Assembly: GCA_035575035.1 (NCBI GenBank)
Contig: DATLYH010000059.1
Coordinates: 1-25,715 of the forward strand
Length of the DNA: 25,715 nt
Reading direction: 5' to 3'
DNA from: DATLYH01 sp035575035
GTDB lineage: Bacteria; Planctomycetota; Planctomycetia; Gemmatales; Gemmataceae
Each line of letters begins with the position of its first letter. Within the stretch, counting starts at the first letter, position 1. Shown here one piece after another: positions 15,780 to 23,642 of the stretch. The notes beneath the pieces are model-generated. The model saw only the letters and a program-made list of their open reading frames with translations, did not search any database and was not told the DNA's origin. Made by a program: the position numbers and the translations under genes.

Positions 15780-16733
15780 TCACTCGAACAGTTTGCTGAC
15801 CGATTCGTTGTAGTGGATGCGGCGGATGGCATCGGCGAGCAGCGGGGCGATGTCGAGCACCTTGATGTTTGGCAGCTGCTTGTTGGGGGGGAGCGGGATG
15901 CTGTTGGTCACCACCACCTGCTTGATCGGCGCGTCGCGCAGCCGGTCAATTGCCGGCCCGCACAACACCGCATGGGTGGCGCAGGCGTAGACCTCGCGGG
16001 CGCCGTTGTAGCGGGCCACGTTCGCTGCCAGCACCACGCTGCCGGCCGTCGCGATCATGTCGTCGAAGATCACCGCCACCTTCCCCTCCAGCGATGCCCC
16101 AATCAGGTTCATCGACCGGACCTCGCTGGCACTGCTGCGGCGCTTGTCCACGATGGCCAGAGGCGCCCCGATCCGCTTCTGATGCACCAGCGCTCGCTTG
16201 ATGCTCCCCTCATCCGGACAAAGCACTACCAGGTCGCGCGGCGGGATCTCCAGGCTGCGGATGTAGTGGTCGATCACCGGGGCGGCGTGCAGGTGATCGA
16301 CGGGGATGTCAAAGAAGCCCTGGATCTGAGCGGCGTGCAGATCGAGGGCCAGCACCCGGTTGGCCCCAGCGGTGGTCAGGAGGTTGGCCACCAGTTTGGC
16401 GGTGATCGGCACCCGGCCGACATCCTTGCGGTCTTGGCGGGCGTAGCCGTAGTACGGCAGCACGGCCGTGATCCGCGCCGCGCTGGCCCGCTTGAAGGTG
16501 TCGAGCATGATCAACAGTTCCATCAGGTTTTCGTTGACCGGGGTGCAGGTCGGCTGGACCAGGAAGATGTCCCGGCCGCGCACGTCCTCCTCGATGCGCA
16601 CCGAGATCTCGCCGTCGGGGAAGTTGGCCAGCGTGACCTTGCCGAGCGAATCGTTCAGGCACTGGGCGATTTTCTCAGCCAGGGGGATGTTGGCCCGGCC
16701 ACTGAAGACCTTGAGCATGTTGTTGTGGTTCAT
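15780..16733 (-). CDS. prs: Ribose-phosphate pyrophosphokinase (PRPP synthetase)
   Basis: The product is 317 aa from ATG 16733 (MNHNNMLKVFSGRANIPLAE), the usual length. It transfers pyrophosphate from ATP to ribose 5-phosphate, giving PRPP for nucleotide, His and Trp synthesis. Visible family features are SGRANIPLAEKIA, FPDGEISVRIEEDVRG, YYGYARQDRK, DLHAAQIQGFFDIPVDHL (131-148) and the PRPP-binding loop FDDMIATAGS (223-232). The frame is open upstream to 16865, but that stretch overlaps the promoter -10, so the shorter start with GGTGGG ahead is correct. It is monocistronic between a hairpin on its 3' side and a divergent aminotransferase. Confidence 0.97.
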   Translation of the reverse strand: MNHNNMLKVFSGRANIPLAEKIAQCLNDSLGKVTLANFPDGEISVRIEEDVRGRDIFLVQPTCTPVNENLMELLIMLDTFKRASAARITAVLPYYGYARQDRKDVGRVPITAKLVANLLTTAGANRVLALDLHAAQIQGFFDIPVDHLHAAPVIDHYIRSLEIPPRDLVVLCPDEGSIKRALVHQKRIGAPLAIVDKRRSSASEVRSMNLIGASLEGKVAVIFDDMIATAGSVVLAANVARYNGAREVYACATHAVLCGPAIDRLRDAPIKQVVVTNSIPLPPNKQLPNIKVLDIAPLLADAIRRIHYNESVSKLFE

Positions 16734-16863
16734 GGTCCCACCGGGGTTGAGACAGGACGGGCGCGAGTTTGCCTGAACGCTTTCGGTCAATCGTAGCACG
16801 TACCCGGCGGCGGGTGCCGGCCTGGTCAGGGTGGCGGCCCCGGCAGCGGGGCTCGGGAATGGC

Positions 16864-16893
16864 ATTATGAAGGGGGCAGAAAGGAACTGTCAA
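16864..16893 (-). promoter_or_regulatory. Sigma70-type promoter of prs
   Basis: On the minus strand a perfect -35 TTGACA (complement of 16888-16893) is followed after 18 bp by CATAAT (complement of 16864-16869), 5 of 6 to consensus. Transcription would begin near 16857, giving a leader of about 120 nt to ATG 16733. This is the best promoter match in the window and argues against the longer reading frame as the start of prs. Confidence 0.75.
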
Positions 16894-16972
16894 CGGGGGA
16901 AAGATTAACGATCGTGCCGATTGCTCCTCCGAGGCGGACTCTTTTCCATCATAACGAGCCGATCCTGGGAAT

Positions 16973-17031
16973 CCGGCCGCTGGGAGAGCGGCAGCCTGAA
17001 TGTTGCCGGCATCACCGTCCTGGGGGCCAGC
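16973..17031 (+). pseudogene. 59-bp displaced copy of an internal aminotransferase segment
   Basis: The segment matches 18002-18060 inside the following aminotransferase gene at 55 of 59 bases, in the same orientation. Translated in the gene's frame it reads GRWESGSLNVAGITVLGAS, against GRWESGSLNVAGITALGAS in the gene. Two of the four base changes are synonymous and two give the Val/Ala difference. The frame ends at TAG 17047-17049. No related sequence flanks it. It is a non-functional scrap of this gene or of a lost paralogue. Confidence 0.88.
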
Positions 17032-17235
17032 ACCGGAGAAGCGCTATAGTACCACCTGGAAGAGAAGGAGAAGACGGTCCCTGTCTCCTTGTCTCTCGGT
17101 CTAGGTCCGGCGCCCCGGCCATCTCCCCCTCGGCATGGCACCGCGAAAGGTGCTCCTTGGGGGTGGAGGGGACCGCCGGCGGGGGTTACACTGCAAGACG
17201 GACCGCGGTCATCCTGGGGACCCGGGGGTGGATCG
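17032..17235. other. Intergenic leader region before the aminotransferase
   Basis: This stretch, with the fragment above, fills the 502-bp space between the divergent prs and aminotransferase starts. It holds TATAGT (17045-17050), a possible -10 with no convincing -35, and an inverted pair AAGGAGA (17065-17071) / TCTCCTT (17084-17090) with a 12-nt loop. No gene is supported; the open frame through it is GC-rich and joins the aminotransferase frame only by chance. Confidence 0.4.
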
Positions 17236-18372
17236 ATGGACTGGAACGCACTGCGGAGCGAGTTCCCCGTCACCCGGCGCTGGGCATTCTTCGACCATGC
17301 CGCTGTCGCCCCCCTGAGCGGCCGCGCCCAACAGGCGATGACCGAATGGGCCGCCGATCTGGCCGAGCATGGCGGCGTCCGTGAGAAGCATTGGTCGCAG
17401 CGCGTCGAGGAAGTCCGCCGCCTGGCCGGACGGCTGATCAATGCCGATCCGCTCGACATCGCCTTCATTAAGAACACCAGCGAGGGAATCGGCATCGTGG
17501 CCGAGGGCTTTCCCTGGCAGCCGGGCGATAACATGATCACCGCGGCCGAGGAATACCCGGCCAACATCTACCCGTGGCTGAACCTGGCCGACCGCGGCGT
17601 CGAGGTGCGCCGGATCCCCAGCCGCGGCGCCCGGATCGCAATTGACGATATCCGCGCGGCCATGGACGGCCGGACGCGCCTGGTCAGCCTCAGCTTCGTC
17701 GAGTTTGCCAGCGGCTTCCGCAATGACCTGGACGCTATTGGTGCGCTCTGCCGGGAGCGTGGTATCCTTTTCTTTGTGGACGCCATCCAGGGGCTGGGCG
17801 TGCTGCCGCTCGATGTCCAGCAGACGCCGGTCGATTTTCTGTCGGCCGACGGACACAAGTGGCTGCTGGGACCAGAGGGGGCCGGCATCTTCTACATCCG
17901 CCGAGAGTTGATCGAGCGGCTGCACCCGGTCGGCATCGGCTGGAACAGCGTCGTCGGGGCGCGGGACTTCTCGCGGATCGATTTCCGGCTCAAGCCGCAC
18001 GCCGGCCGCTGGGAGAGCGGCAGCCTGAACGTTGCCGGCATCACCGCTCTGGGAGCCAGCCTGGAGCTGCTGTTGCACATCGGCATCGACGCCATTGCCC
18101 GGCGGGTGCTGGAGCTGACCGATTACCTGTGCGAGCGGGTCCGGCGGGCCGGCGTCGAGGTCTACAGCAGCCGCCGGCCGGAGGACCGCTCCGGCATCGT
18201 GTCGCTGATCGTACCGGAAGCCGAGCCGCGCGCCCTGGTGCGGCGCTGCCGGGAGGAGGGAATCGTCATCAACCAGCGGGCCGGGCGAGTCCGGGTCAGC
18301 CCGCACTGCTACAACACCGTGGAGGAGATAGACCGGCTGGTGGACCTCCTCTGCACTTCCCCAGGAGCCTGA
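17236..18372 (+). CDS. PLP-dependent class V aminotransferase (cysteine desulfurase-like fold)
   Basis: The product is 378 aa from ATG 17236 (GGGGGTGG upstream). It begins RSEFPVTRRWAFFDHAAVAPLS, the usual opening of this fold. IKNTSEGIGIVA binds the cofactor phosphate, FFVDAIQGLGVLPLDV supplies the Asp that contacts the pyridine ring, and SADGHKWLLGPEG supplies the Schiff-base lysine K208. The end RVRVSPHCYNTVEEIDRLVDLL is the typical class V tail. The active-site Cys loop of SufS (R-x-G-x-H-C) is not present in that form, so desulfurase activity is uncertain; epimerase- or kynureninase-like activity is possible. It lies 26 bp upstream of coaD, probably in one operon. Codons 256-275 are the source or sister of the displaced 59-bp copy upstream. 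Confidence 0.9.
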   Translation: MDWNALRSEFPVTRRWAFFDHAAVAPLSGRAQQAMTEWAADLAEHGGVREKHWSQRVEEVRRLAGRLINADPLDIAFIKNTSEGIGIVAEGFPWQPGDNMITAAEEYPANIYPWLNLADRGVEVRRIPSRGARIAIDDIRAAMDGRTRLVSLSFVEFASGFRNDLDAIGALCRERGILFFVDAIQGLGVLPLDVQQTPVDFLSADGHKWLLGPEGAGIFYIRRELIERLHPVGIGWNSVVGARDFSRIDFRLKPHAGRWESGSLNVAGITALGASLELLLHIGIDAIARRVLELTDYLCERVRRAGVEVYSSRRPEDRSGIVSLIVPEAEPRALVRRCREEGIVINQRAGRVRVSPHCYNTVEEIDRLVDLLCTSPGA

Positions 18373-18398
18373 ACGAAATCATCAGAAGGAAGGACGAC

Positions 18399-18950
18399 AT
18401 GGCCGCCACGAATAACCTGCGCATCGCCGTCTATCCGGGGGTGTTCGACCCGGTCCATCTGGGGCACCTCGATCTGATCGAGCGCGGCAGCCGGCTCTTC
18501 GACCGGTTGATTGTCGGCGTCGGCATCAACCCCGACAAAGCGCCGTTCTTCAGCGAGGAAGAGCGGGTGGCCCTCTTGGAGGAGGTGGTTGCCCCGTACC
18601 CGAATGTGGAGGTCAAACCGTTCAAGGGGCTGGCGGTCCAGTTCGTCCGAGAGACCGGGGCGCGGATCATGCTCCGCGGGCTGCGGACGACTAGCGACAT
18701 GGAGTATGAATTCAACCTGTCGATGGCCAACCGTGCCCTCGATCCGGAGATCGAGACGGTCTTTCTGATGGCCCAGGAGGCGTACTCGCACGTCAGCGGC
18801 AACCTGCTGCGGCAGATCGCCACCTTCGGCGGCCCGCTGGACAAGTTTGTGCCGCCTGTGGTCAAGGCGGCCTTGCAAGCACGCGTCCTGGAACGGCAGC
18901 GGACCGGCCAGCAACCGCCGTCCGGAGCGCATCGCTCATCGGCGGATTAG
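18399..18950 (+). CDS. coaD: Phosphopantetheine adenylyltransferase
   Basis: The product is 183 aa from ATG 18399, with AAGGAAGGA 5 nt upstream. It transfers AMP from ATP to 4'-phosphopantetheine, the penultimate step of coenzyme A synthesis. The nucleotidyltransferase motif is PGVFDPVHLGHLDLI (HLGH at 20-23), followed by the substrate-binding KGLAVQF, RGLRTTSDMEYE and LMAQEAYSHVSGNLLRQIA. The last replaces the common ISSS-type ATP-binding motif with VSGN, which is unusual. The C-terminal tail is about 15-20 residues longer than in E. coli CoaD and low in complexity. It ends 10 bp from the convergent sulfatase stop. Confidence 0.95.
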   Translation: MAATNNLRIAVYPGVFDPVHLGHLDLIERGSRLFDRLIVGVGINPDKAPFFSEEERVALLEEVVAPYPNVEVKPFKGLAVQFVRETGARIMLRGLRTTSDMEYEFNLSMANRALDPEIETVFLMAQEAYSHVSGNLLRQIATFGGPLDKFVPPVVKAALQARVLERQRTGQQPPSGAHRSSAD

Positions 18951-18960
18951 CGGCCGGGTT

Positions 18961-20505
18961 TCAACGGAGCATCGCCGCGGTCCGGGGGAGGTGCTTGACC
19001 ATGCCGGCCCCGGTGCGGCGCAGCTCGGCCACGGCCGCCTCGCGGAACTGCTTCAGCCGGTCGGCGTGCCGCGGGTCCAGGGCCAGGTTGGTCAACTCCT
19101 CGGGATCGTCTTGCAGGTCATACAGCTCCTCGATCTCCCCCTCCTCAAGGGTGCGGATGTACTTGTACCGTCCCTGCCGCAGCAGTACCCACCAGGGGAC
19201 GCCATTGCGGCGTTCGCCGCGCGGCGGGATGGTCAGCGTGTCGGAGCCGAAACGGTCCCCGGTGTACGTCAGCAGCACGGGGTGCGGCCAGGCGGCGTTC
19301 GGGTCGCGCAGCAGCGGCGTCAGGTCGTGGCCGTGCATCTCCCAGGGCAGGTCGATCCCCGCGAAGCGGAAGAAAGTGGGCACCAGGTCGGCGCCGCCCA
19401 CCGGCGTCGAGCAGACCTTTCCCTCCGGCAGCGTGCCGGGCATACTGACGATAAAGGGGGCCCGCAAGTTGGCGTCGTAGGGCGCCAGCTTGTGCCGAAA
19501 GCCGTGCTGTCCCCAGGCAAACCCCTGATCCGAGGTGAAAACCACCAGCGTGTTCTTGAGCTGCCCCGTCTCCTCCAGCGCGGCCAGCAGCCGACCGACC
19601 CCTTCGTCGATGGCCAGGACGCACTGCTGATACTGCCGCACCCAGTCGTGCAGCGTCTTGCCGGCACCGTCGGCCTGGTCCGCCGGCTTCAGAACCGGTT
19701 CCCCGTCCTTCCCCTTGACCCAGATGTTGAGTTTCTGGACGTAATCGGGCTTGCCGGGGCGCGGCGGATAGATGTCGGCCGGGATCGGCACCTTGACCCC
19801 GGCGTGCGCGTCGCGGTGCCGCTCGGCGGGGATGTAGGGGCCGTGTGTCGCCCCGTAACAGAGCCAGAGATACCACGGCTTCGTCACGTCGCGGTGCTTG
19901 CCGCGGATGAACTCTTCCGCCCAGCGCGTGTAGTTGTCGGTAGAGTAGCCCTTGGTCAGTTCCGGTTTGCCCCCGTTGATGGAGAGGAGTTGATGGTCGT
20001 AATAATGGGTCGCGTTGGCGGGGTAGGCGGGGCGATTCCAGACGATCTGATAGTCCCAGTCGCGGCCGAAGCCGGCGTCGGTGCCGGTGTGCCATTTGCC
20101 GATCTGCGCCGTCACATAGCCGTGTTGCCGGAACACCTTCGGCCAGAACGGGCACTGCTTCGGGTCATAGGTGCTGCCGGGGTACTTCCCCTCCATGCGC
20201 ATCGACTCGACACCGTAGGGATGATGGCCGGTCAACAGAGTCGCTCGGGAGGGCATGCACCAGGTGCCGATGTAGGCATGGGTGAAGCGCACGCCCCGCT
20301 TCGCCAGCCGGTCGAGGTTCGGCGTCCGCACCCAGTCATAGGCCTCGGGGTAACAGCTGACGGTGCGGTGCGACTGGTCGTCGGTGTAGATGAAAAGGAT
20401 GTTGGGGCGTGCTCGGTCCGGCTGCGCCGCCGTCACCCAGGCAGGGGCGAAGGAAATCACGCCGGCCAACGGCACGAGCAGCGCCGCCAGGGGCAGTCGA
20501 AACAT
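18961..20505 (-). CDS. Secreted sulfatase (formylglycine type), 1
   Basis: The product is 514 aa from ATG 20505, with AAAGGAG about 9 nt upstream. A signal peptide (about 1-26) precedes RPNILFIYTDDQ, the metal-binding Asp pair (42-43). The catalytic signature CMPSRATLLTG has Cys 83, which sulfatase maturation enzymes convert to formylglycine. GKWH, a further Asp motif TSDQGFAWGQHG, and the C-terminal YKYIRTLEEGEIEELYDLQDDP are typical. It hydrolyses sulfate esters, most often on sulfated polysaccharides in planctomycetes; the substrate here is unknown. It is the last gene of a three-gene operon, 53 bp after the second sulfatase. The maturase is not in the window. Confidence 0.95.
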   Translation of the reverse strand: MFRLPLAALLVPLAGVISFAPAWVTAAQPDRARPNILFIYTDDQSHRTVSCYPEAYDWVRTPNLDRLAKRGVRFTHAYIGTWCMPSRATLLTGHHPYGVESMRMEGKYPGSTYDPKQCPFWPKVFRQHGYVTAQIGKWHTGTDAGFGRDWDYQIVWNRPAYPANATHYYDHQLLSINGGKPELTKGYSTDNYTRWAEEFIRGKHRDVTKPWYLWLCYGATHGPYIPAERHRDAHAGVKVPIPADIYPPRPGKPDYVQKLNIWVKGKDGEPVLKPADQADGAGKTLHDWVRQYQQCVLAIDEGVGRLLAALEETGQLKNTLVVFTSDQGFAWGQHGFRHKLAPYDANLRAPFIVSMPGTLPEGKVCSTPVGGADLVPTFFRFAGIDLPWEMHGHDLTPLLRDPNAAWPHPVLLTYTGDRFGSDTLTIPPRGERRNGVPWWVLLRQGRYKYIRTLEEGEIEELYDLQDDPEELTNLALDPRHADRLKQFREAAVAELRRTGAGMVKHLPRTAAMLR

Positions 20506-20558
20506 GGGTCCATCTCCTTTCGCGGATGGGTCGGCGGGGGGCAGACTCTGCCGGGCCG

Positions 20559-21899
20559 TCATTTGCCGGGAGGCCCCCAGAGAGGCTTCATCAACTGGGC
20601 ATTCCACCGCGCGTACTCGTCCTGGAGACTCTTGACCACCTCCGGCCGGGAGGCGGCCAGATCTTTCTGTTCCCCGATGTCCGTCGCCAGGTCGTACAGC
20701 TGGGGCGGTCGGTCGTCCAGCCAGACCAGCTTCAGATCGCCTTTGCGCATCGCCCTCTGCACGCCGAACCGCCAGTAGAGCGTCTCATGGGGCCGGGCCG
20801 AGTTGCGGCCGCTCAGATAAGGCAGCAGGTCAACGCCGTCCAGCTGGGTCCCTGGAGGCGGCTTGACGCCCGCGGCGGCCAGGGACGTAGGCAGGATGTC
20901 GAGCGCGATGACCGGGTAGTCATAGACCTTGCCGGCCGGCAGTTTGCCCTTCCACTGCAGCAAAAACGGCACCCGGATGCCGCCCTCCCAAACGGTCCCC
21001 TTGGTGCCGCGGAGCGGGTCGTTGCGCGACGAGGTCACTGGCGTGGGGCCGCCGTTGTCGCTGATAAAGAAGACCAGCGTGTTCTCTTCCAGGCCGGCCG
21101 CGCGCAGCCGGCCAAGCACCTGGCCGACTGCATCGTCTAGGGCCGACAGCATGGCTGCGTAGGTGTGACGCTTCTCATCCTTGAGGTTGGGGAAGCGGTC
21201 GCGGTACTTCGCAACTGCCTGAAGCGGTGCGTGAACGGCGTTGGGGGCAAAGTAGAGGAAGAAGGGTTCCTTCTGGTGGCGCCCGATGAAGGCGACCGCC
21301 TCGCGGGCAAAGGCGTCGGTCAGATATTCCTTCTCGTCCACCGGCTGCGTCCCTCGCACGATGGGGTTGTTGGACTGCTTCCGGGCATCGAGGTAGGGGT
21401 GTGACCCACTGAGGAAGCCGAAGAACTCGTCGAAGCCGCGTTTCTGGGGATGATACTCGGGCCGGTAGCCGAGGTGCCACTTGCCGACCATGCCGGTGGC
21501 GTAGCCGGCCGCCTTGAGCAGCTGGGGCAGCGTCTTCTCGGTCAGCGGCAAACCGAAGTTGTCGGCTGCCTTCTGGACAGGGCCGGGGTTGAACTCGTGG
21601 CCGAAGCGCTGCTGGTAGCGGCCGGTCATCAGCCCGGCCCGCGTCGGGCTGCATACCGGACACGAGACGTAGCCGTTGGTGAAGCGAATGCCGTGCTGGG
21701 CGATGGAGTCAATGTGCGGCGTTGGGATGTCCTTGCAGCCCTGGCAGCCCAGGTCCGCGTAGCCGAGGTCGTCGGCAACGATGACGACAATGTTGGGCCG
21801 GCGCCCTGCCGGCTCGGCCTGGGCAGCCCAACTTGGGGAAGCAATCATCCCCAGGAAGGCGAACAGCACGGCGGCATAAACGGACAGAGGTTGTTTCAT
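20559..21899 (-). CDS. Secreted sulfatase (formylglycine type), 2
   Basis: The product is 446 aa from ATG 21899 (AAGGAG 8 nt upstream). The signal peptide MKQPLSVYAAVLFAFLGMIA... ends near residue 25 (SWA-A). RPNIVVIVADDLGYADLGCQG gives the metal Asp pair (43-44), and CSPTRAGLMTGRY has the formylglycine Cys 83 in the most common C-x-P-x-R form. GKWHLGY and FFISDNGG complete the active site. Motif details (CSPTR, GKWHLG, an arylsulfatase-A-like layout) differ from the neighbouring sulfatase (CMPSR, GKWHTG), so the two are distant paralogues with probably different substrates and not a recent duplication. It lies 17 bp after the oxidase gene and 53 bp before the other sulfatase. Confidence 0.96.
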   Translation of the reverse strand: MKQPLSVYAAVLFAFLGMIASPSWAAQAEPAGRRPNIVVIVADDLGYADLGCQGCKDIPTPHIDSIAQHGIRFTNGYVSCPVCSPTRAGLMTGRYQQRFGHEFNPGPVQKAADNFGLPLTEKTLPQLLKAAGYATGMVGKWHLGYRPEYHPQKRGFDEFFGFLSGSHPYLDARKQSNNPIVRGTQPVDEKEYLTDAFAREAVAFIGRHQKEPFFLYFAPNAVHAPLQAVAKYRDRFPNLKDEKRHTYAAMLSALDDAVGQVLGRLRAAGLEENTLVFFISDNGGPTPVTSSRNDPLRGTKGTVWEGGIRVPFLLQWKGKLPAGKVYDYPVIALDILPTSLAAAGVKPPPGTQLDGVDLLPYLSGRNSARPHETLYWRFGVQRAMRKGDLKLVWLDDRPPQLYDLATDIGEQKDLAASRPEVVKSLQDEYARWNAQLMKPLWGPPGK

Positions 21900-21916
21900 G
21901 GCAGGCTCCTTCGGCA

Positions 21917-23128
21917 CTAGTGCACCAGCACCTCGATCGGTTGGACATGGCTGATCATGGCGTCGCGGCGGTCCTCGTCGCGCTCCATTGGCTGCACGCG
22001 CCCCCGGCTGTCGGTTGCCCGGGCCATGACGATCACAGGCCCCGGGCGCGACGGCGTGGCCCACTCGTATTCCCAGAAGCGCCAGGCGTAGCGGACCGGC
22101 TTGTCGAGCAGCTTCGCCTCTGCCCAGGTCTTGCCGCCGTCGGTACTCACCTCCACCCTGGTCACGTCGGCCTCCCCCGTCCAGGCAGCGCCGAACATCC
22201 GGTACTTCGACCGGGCCGGGACCACCTCCCGCAAAGCCGGGCGAGCGATCTGGGCCTTGACCTCCAGCTCGGTGACCGGCACCAGGTCCGGCAGGCCGCC
22301 GGGGAGCCGCTGCCAGATGGTGTACTGGAACGTCTGGAAGTAGCCGTGGAACGGCCGGTCGCTGACCAGCAGCCGCGTCAGCCACTTGACCGAGGCCATG
22401 CCGTACCAACCCGCCACCACCGCCCGGACCGGGAAGCCGTGGGCCGGCGGCAAGTCCTGGCCGTTCATCTGATAGGCCAGCAGCACTTCCGGTTGCAGCG
22501 CTTTCTTCAGGGGAAGACTGCGGGCATAGTGGATCTTACCCGGCGTCTTGGCGATCGGCTCCCGGAATTCGCCCTGGTCGGCCCCTTCGAGGATGACCTC
22601 GACAGCCCCCTCCTTGACGCCCGCGCGTTCGAGTACGGCCGCCAGCGGCACGCCGGTCCATTCAGCGGTGCCGACTGCCCCCTGCTCCCAGCGGAGGCCG
22701 ACCTGCGGCGGCTTGAGGAGGACCCGACTGTTGCCCGAACACTCCAGGAGTGCCGTCACGGTGCGCGAGGGCATCCGGCGCAGCTCGTCGTAGCTGATCT
22801 CCAGCGGCCGCCTGACCTCTCCCTCAACCTTGAGCCGCCAGGTCCTCGCCTCCAGGGCGGGGACCTCGAAATGGGTGCGGACGTAGAACTGCTCGGTGGG
22901 GGTCAGGAAACTGTTCAGCGTCGGGAAGGGGAACTCGACATTGTCCGGGTTCTTCTGTCGGGTGATCACCCCCGGGAAGGGGCGGTCGTTCTTGGCCGAC
23001 TCGGCTGCTGGGCCGCTCCCCGCGGCGCACGGCTGGAGCAGCGGCAGCACGCCCAGGGCAGCGCCGCCGAGGAAGGCGCGGCGGTCCAGGGCCGGACGGA
23101 AGGCCGGCTCATGCTTGGTGGGGTCCAT
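21917..23128 (-). CDS. Tat-exported sulfite oxidase-like molybdopterin enzyme
   Basis: The product is 403 aa from ATG 23128, with AAGGAG 7 nt upstream. A twin-arginine signal (LDRRAFLGGAALGVLPLLQPC, RR at 16-17) implies export of the folded, cofactor-loaded protein; Cys 34 could be lipidated. The oxidoreductase molybdopterin domain has the Mo-ligand Cys at 130 (ALLECSGNSR) and the family run HGFPVRAVVAGWYGMASVKW. The C-terminal Ig-like Mo-co dimerisation domain follows (RVEVSTDGGKTWAEA, YAWRFWEYEW). By family it would oxidise sulfite to sulfate or act on a related sulfur substrate. It leads an operon with two sulfatases, suggesting handling of organosulfur compounds; this link is inference. 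No heme subunit is adjacent. Confidence 0.92.
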   Translation of the reverse strand: MDPTKHEPAFRPALDRRAFLGGAALGVLPLLQPCAAGSGPAAESAKNDRPFPGVITRQKNPDNVEFPFPTLNSFLTPTEQFYVRTHFEVPALEARTWRLKVEGEVRRPLEISYDELRRMPSRTVTALLECSGNSRVLLKPPQVGLRWEQGAVGTAEWTGVPLAAVLERAGVKEGAVEVILEGADQGEFREPIAKTPGKIHYARSLPLKKALQPEVLLAYQMNGQDLPPAHGFPVRAVVAGWYGMASVKWLTRLLVSDRPFHGYFQTFQYTIWQRLPGGLPDLVPVTELEVKAQIARPALREVVPARSKYRMFGAAWTGEADVTRVEVSTDGGKTWAEAKLLDKPVRYAWRFWEYEWATPSRPGPVIVMARATDSRGRVQPMERDEDRRDAMISHVQPIEVLVH

Positions 23129-23189
23129 CAGGGGCTCCTTCAAGACCAGGCGGGCACCGGGAGGGCGAGCGGGGTTGGTTCCGCTGGCT

Positions 23190-23198
23190 GTTATATCA
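23190..23198 (-). promoter_or_regulatory. Candidate extended -10 for the oxidase-sulfatase operon
   Basis: On the minus strand TGATATAAC (complement of 23190-23198) matches the extended -10 form TGnTATAAT, an AT-rich island in GC-rich DNA. It would give a leader of about 55 nt before ATG 23128. No -35 at the right distance is seen, which extended -10 promoters tolerate. Confidence 0.4.
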
Positions 23199-23642
23199 TC
23201 CCTGGCGGCCCCGGGCATCACGGGCCAACTCCGCCGGGCCGCCGCGGGGATAATCTGCTCCCGAAGGCGAAAACTCCGCCAGCCCCCTGGCCCCGGCCGG
23301 GCCGCGCTGAGCGACCTTCCTCAAACGGGCCCCTCCCGACGGACTTGCCTGGCAAGGAGTTGAAACAACAACCTGCGCCTCCGCGCGGGTTGGCGCGCCG
23401 GTTGCTAAAGAGAGGCAAGAGACGGCAATTCCTAAGAGCTGCCGGGGAGGACTGGGCGGCACGTTGCCAACACGCCGACCCACGGCACGTTAACAACGTG
23501 CTGCCATAACGGTTCCCGCAGGTTCAAAGCCAACGGTTCACCGCCCCGCCTCCGCGTCGGTCCTGCGAACGACTCCTGCCGCGTGGAGGGCAGCCGTTTC
23601 GTCTTTCCACTTGATTACCTCGGCTGATGGGAGGTCGTGGTC
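23199..23642. other. Intergenic region between divergent operons
   Basis: No gene is supported in this stretch. It contains one clear symmetric element: GCACGTT (23485-23491), an AAC spacer and AACGTGC (23495-23501), a perfect 7-bp inverted repeat that could be an operator for the DUF1559 gene 142 bp downstream. The minus-strand frames in it are Gly/Arg-rich and overlap one another, and I reject them. The ribosome binding site GGGAGG (23630-23635) serves the next gene. Confidence 0.4.

Noticed and set aside
16734..16865. Longer N terminus for prs
   Set aside because: It overlaps the -10 element of a strong promoter and adds 44 low-complexity residues absent from the family.
17089..17235. Longer N terminus for the aminotransferase
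   Set aside because: Gly/Pro-rich and not family-like; RSEFP near ATG 17236 is the normal beginning.
18847..20778. 643-codon plus-strand frame opposite the sulfatase
   Set aside because: It is the antisense of a clear sulfatase; high GC leaves long stop-free shadow frames. The same applies to the long plus-strand frames opposite mutL, the FHA gene, the regulator, prs and the oxidase.
23196..23496. Small minus-strand frames in the divergent intergenic region
   Set aside because: Gly/Arg-rich, mutually overlapping, without ribosome binding sites or recognisable features.
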